From positions 1 to 7,731 of the forward strand of contig CAZAOK010000136.1 in NCBI GenBank assembly GCA_964486725.1: a stretch of DNA of 7,731 nucleotides, written 5' to 3'. Shown here one piece after another: positions 6,655 to 7,731 of this stretch (the first letter of the stretch is position 1; the number at the start of each line of letters is the position of its first letter). The position numbers were made by a program, and so were the translations under genes. Under the pieces are notes generated by a model that searched no databases, was not told where the DNA came from, and was given only the letters and a program-made list of their open reading frames with translations. The DNA is from M55B154 sp964486725 (lineage in GTDB: Bacteria > Spirochaetota > UBA4802 > UB4802).

Positions 6655-7110
6655 ATGAAATTGAAAAGTGTGCTCACCAACAGATTCGTTCAATTGATAG
6701 AGGAAAATCATCAGGAAATAACAGAGCAGTATATGAATAACCTGTTGAGGCATCCCGATACTATTGCGTTTCAGAATCTTGACAGGCAGATAATTTATGA
6801 ATATGCGGACAATCTTTACCGGGAGCTTTCAAAATGGATAGCAAGAAATTATTCGAAAGAAGAGATTGCGGTTCATTACAGGAAAATAGGACATGAACGT
6901 TTCGAGCAGGGTATTCCCTTCTCGCAGGCTGTTAAGGCAATGACGTTACAGAAAAGACATCTCTGGCTGTTCGTACTTGACAAGCTGTATGATGACCCCA
7001 CCGTATACAAGGAAGCAGTCTCTCTGAATAACAGGGTTGTGCTGTATTTTGACCGGGCTGCTTTTTTTATGCTGCAGGGATACGAGGATCTGCTGTACAG
7101 GAAAATATAA
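6655..7110 (+). CDS. stand-alone RsbRD-N-like (RsbR-type sensor) domain protein, 151 aa
   Basis: The protein is all-helical in appearance and soluble. Residues about 74-104 (HYRKIGHERFEQGIPF then QAVKAMTLQKRHLW) match the pattern of the RsbRD N-terminal domain, a helical module found at the front of RsbR-type stressosome co-antagonists and some histidine kinases: Tyr-x-x-x-Gly, Arg-x-x-x-Gly-Ile-Pro, then a Leu-x-x-x-(Arg)-x-x-Leu-Trp helix. Here it stands alone, with no STAS, kinase or other output domain, so it would have to act through a partner. The ATG at 6655 has only a weak AGAG (6644-6647). It lies 91 bp after the phospholipase-D-like gene and 568 bp before the 16S rRNA, in the same direction. 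Assignment rests on motif memory and needs a profile search. Confidence 0.7.
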   Translation: MKLKSVLTNRFVQLIEENHQEITEQYMNNLLRHPDTIAFQNLDRQIIYEYADNLYRELSKWIARNYSKEEIAVHYRKIGHERFEQGIPFSQAVKAMTLQKRHLWLFVLDKLYDDPTVYKEAVSLNNRVVLYFDRAAFFMLQGYEDLLYRKI

Positions 7111-7244
7111 TTTTCCAAATCGCAAAAAATATTGTGTTTGATAGAAAAAAAAGTGGAAGCTGCCTGTAATGCGCTAAGTTATAAAAGCCTGTTAAGAAAC
7201 AATACAGGGATTGCCAAAGAAAATGAAAAAATTGTATTTTTTTA

Positions 7245-7272
7245 TTGACAATTGCAGGCACATGATTTTAAT
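7245..7272 (+). promoter_or_regulatory. rRNA promoter P1 (distal)
   Basis: TTGACA (7245-7250) and TTTAAT (7267-7272) with a 16-bp spacer; perfect -35, five of six at -10. A run rich in A and T lies directly upstream. AATTGCA occurs twice, at 7250-7256 and 7270-7276, framing the spacer as a 20-bp direct repeat. Confidence 0.6.
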
Positions 7273-7358
7273 TGCAATCCGCTGCGGAAAACAAAAAGCA
7301 ATTCCGCTAAGTGAACCGGAAAAAATTGGTGACTTTTTAAAAAATAATTTTTAAAAGC

Positions 7359-7387
7359 TTGACAATAAGGCCGTGTTTCACTAAATG
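7359..7387 (+). promoter_or_regulatory. possible rRNA promoter P2 (weak -10)
   Basis: A perfect TTGACA (7359-7364) follows a near-palindromic A/T block (7332-7356). The best -10 at a 17-bp spacer is TAAATG (7382-7387), only three of six, so this promoter is doubtful unless it is activator- or UP-dependent. Confidence 0.3.
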
Positions 7388-7455
7388 TTCATTACGCTTA
7401 ACGCGGAGAACATCAGATCTTTTAATTTACATACCAACTTTTTTCGCACTGTTTA

Positions 7456-7495
7456 GACAAAGTTGTCAAGGTCAACGATGTACTTGACGATGTAC
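7456..7495 (+). repeat. operator-like repeats at the P3 -35
   Basis: Three overlapping symmetries lie here: a palindrome GACAA-AG-TTGTC (7456-7467), an inverted repeat GTCAA-N8-TTGAC (7471-7488), and a direct repeat ACGATGTAC (7475-7483 and 7487-7495, 12-bp period). They flank and cover the P3 -35. They could bind a regulator; none matches a site that I can name. Confidence 0.4.
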
Positions 7496-7512
7496 GAAAA
7501 AGTGGGTATATT
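7484..7512 (+). promoter_or_regulatory. rRNA promoter P3 (proximal)
   Basis: TTGACG (7484-7489) and TATATT (7507-7512) with a 17-bp spacer, each five of six. It is the promoter nearest to 16S; transcription from about 7519 would give a leader near 160 nt. The -35 lies within repeated motifs described as an operator-like region. Confidence 0.6.
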
Positions 7513-7523
7513 TCCTTCAAAAA

Positions 7524-7570
7524 GCTGTTATTGCTTATCGTGCCCAGTGATGCTGGGTATTTTAAACAGC
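7524..7570 (+). other. nested hairpin in the rRNA leader
   Basis: An outer stem GCTGTT (7524-7529) with AACAGC (7565-7570) encloses an inner stem CCCAG (7543-7547) with CTGGG (7553-7557) and loop TGATG. The inner stem can extend by a G-U and a U-A pair. There is no T tract, so this is leader structure rather than a terminator. It begins within about five bases of the predicted P3 start and ends just before boxA. Confidence 0.5.
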
Positions 7571-7573
7571 GAA

Positions 7574-7587
7574 GGTTCTTTGAAAAC
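7574..7587 (+). promoter_or_regulatory. boxA-type rRNA antitermination site
   Basis: GGTTCTTTGAAAAC closely resembles the bacterial rrn boxA core (consensus near TGCTCTTTA with the common TTCTTTGAAAAC form in leaders). In other bacteria NusB-NusE bind it and protect rRNA transcription from Rho. It lies about 90 bases before 16S, as expected. Confidence 0.65.
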
Positions 7588-7627
7588 TGAGTAGTAATAC
7601 ACACGTAAATGGTTTCATTTTTGCATG

Positions 7628-7642
7628 AAGCTTAAGAAGCTT
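7628..7642 (+). other. small hairpin upstream of 16S
   Basis: AAGCTT (7628-7633) and AAGCTT (7637-7642) are self-complementary copies separated by AAG. In the transcript they would form a 6-bp stem with a three-base loop, perhaps part of the precursor processing structure. Confidence 0.4.
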
Positions 7643-7678
7643 TAAAAACTTCGAATCAAATAACTCAAAGTTTATACT

Positions 7679-7731
7679 ATAACGGAGAGTTTGATTCTGG
7701 CTCAGAACGAACGCTGGCGGCGCGTCTTAAA
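7679..7731 (+). rRNA. 16S ribosomal RNA, 5' end only
   Basis: The universal 5' region is present: GAGTTTGAT at 7687-7695 corresponds to E. coli positions 9-17, which puts position 1 at 7679. GGCTCAG and AACGCTGGCGGC follow. The GGCGGCGCGTCTTAA signature is typical of Spirochaetota. The base at E. coli position 18 is T rather than the usual C (GATTCTGG in place of GATCCTGG or GATCATGG). The gene runs off the window. Mature-end position is inferred by alignment, not by any processing signal. Confidence 0.97.

Larger units (their letters stand above)
7111..7678 (+). other. rRNA operon control and leader region
   Basis: This 568-bp stretch holds no gene. It contains three candidate promoters, AT-rich blocks just upstream of the first two that resemble UP elements (7221-7244 and 7332-7358), short hairpins, a structured leader, a boxA and a sequence complementary to the 16S 5' end. 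Between 7111 and 7244 I see no clear intrinsic terminator for the upstream gene, so read-through into the rRNA unit is possible. Confidence 0.7.

Noticed and set aside
7422..7604. 60-codon minus-strand frame in the rRNA leader
   Set aside because: It lies antisense to the P3 promoter, leader hairpin and boxA, and has no convincing start signal.

Overview
The window ends in the first ~53 bases of a 16S rRNA gene. Its 5' end (AGAGTTTGATTCTGGCTCAG, then AACGAACGCTGG and GGCGGCGCGTCTTAA) reads like that of Spirochaetota, where the GGCGGCGCGTCTTAA signature is characteristic. I infer a spirochaete of moderate-to-low GC, probably an environmental or uncultured lineage; 53 bases cannot fix the genus. 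No transposase, integrase, CRISPR array or tRNA is visible.

Layout. (1) 1-831: a short AT-rich leader and a small exported protein of unknown function on the + strand. (2) 838-4200, minus strand, convergent with it and only 6 bases away: a 1120-residue tail-fibre-like mosaic. It has two F5/8-type-C (discoidin-like) domains, 16 tandem 32-residue repeats of phage-tail-fibre style flanked by His-x-His motifs, a Gly-rich stretch, and a C-terminal domain like those that end fibre and appendage proteins. It has no signal peptide and no other phage, tailocin or injection-system gene in view. (3) 4201-4552: a 352-bp divergent intergenic region with a good promoter for the fibre gene. (4) 4553-6563, + strand: an unrecognised cytoplasmic protein and, 19 bp downstream, an exported phospholipase-D-superfamily protein with two HKD motifs; these look like an operon. 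(5) 6655-7110: a stand-alone protein resembling the RsbRD N-terminal (RsbR-type co-antagonist/sensor) domain. (6) 7111-7678: the rRNA operon control region, with one strong distal and one strong proximal sigma70-like promoter, a weaker middle candidate, a structured leader and a boxA antitermination site, leading into 16S rRNA.

The genes do not form one obvious pathway. The most unusual element is the fibre-like gene. Its repeat array carries near-identical ~207-bp blocks in three copies, all offset by whole multiples of 96 bp, so recombination could change fibre length without breaking the frame. A second notable point is that the 16S leader contains a sequence complementary to the extreme 5' end of the 16S rRNA itself, including a base that is unusual for 16S at that site.
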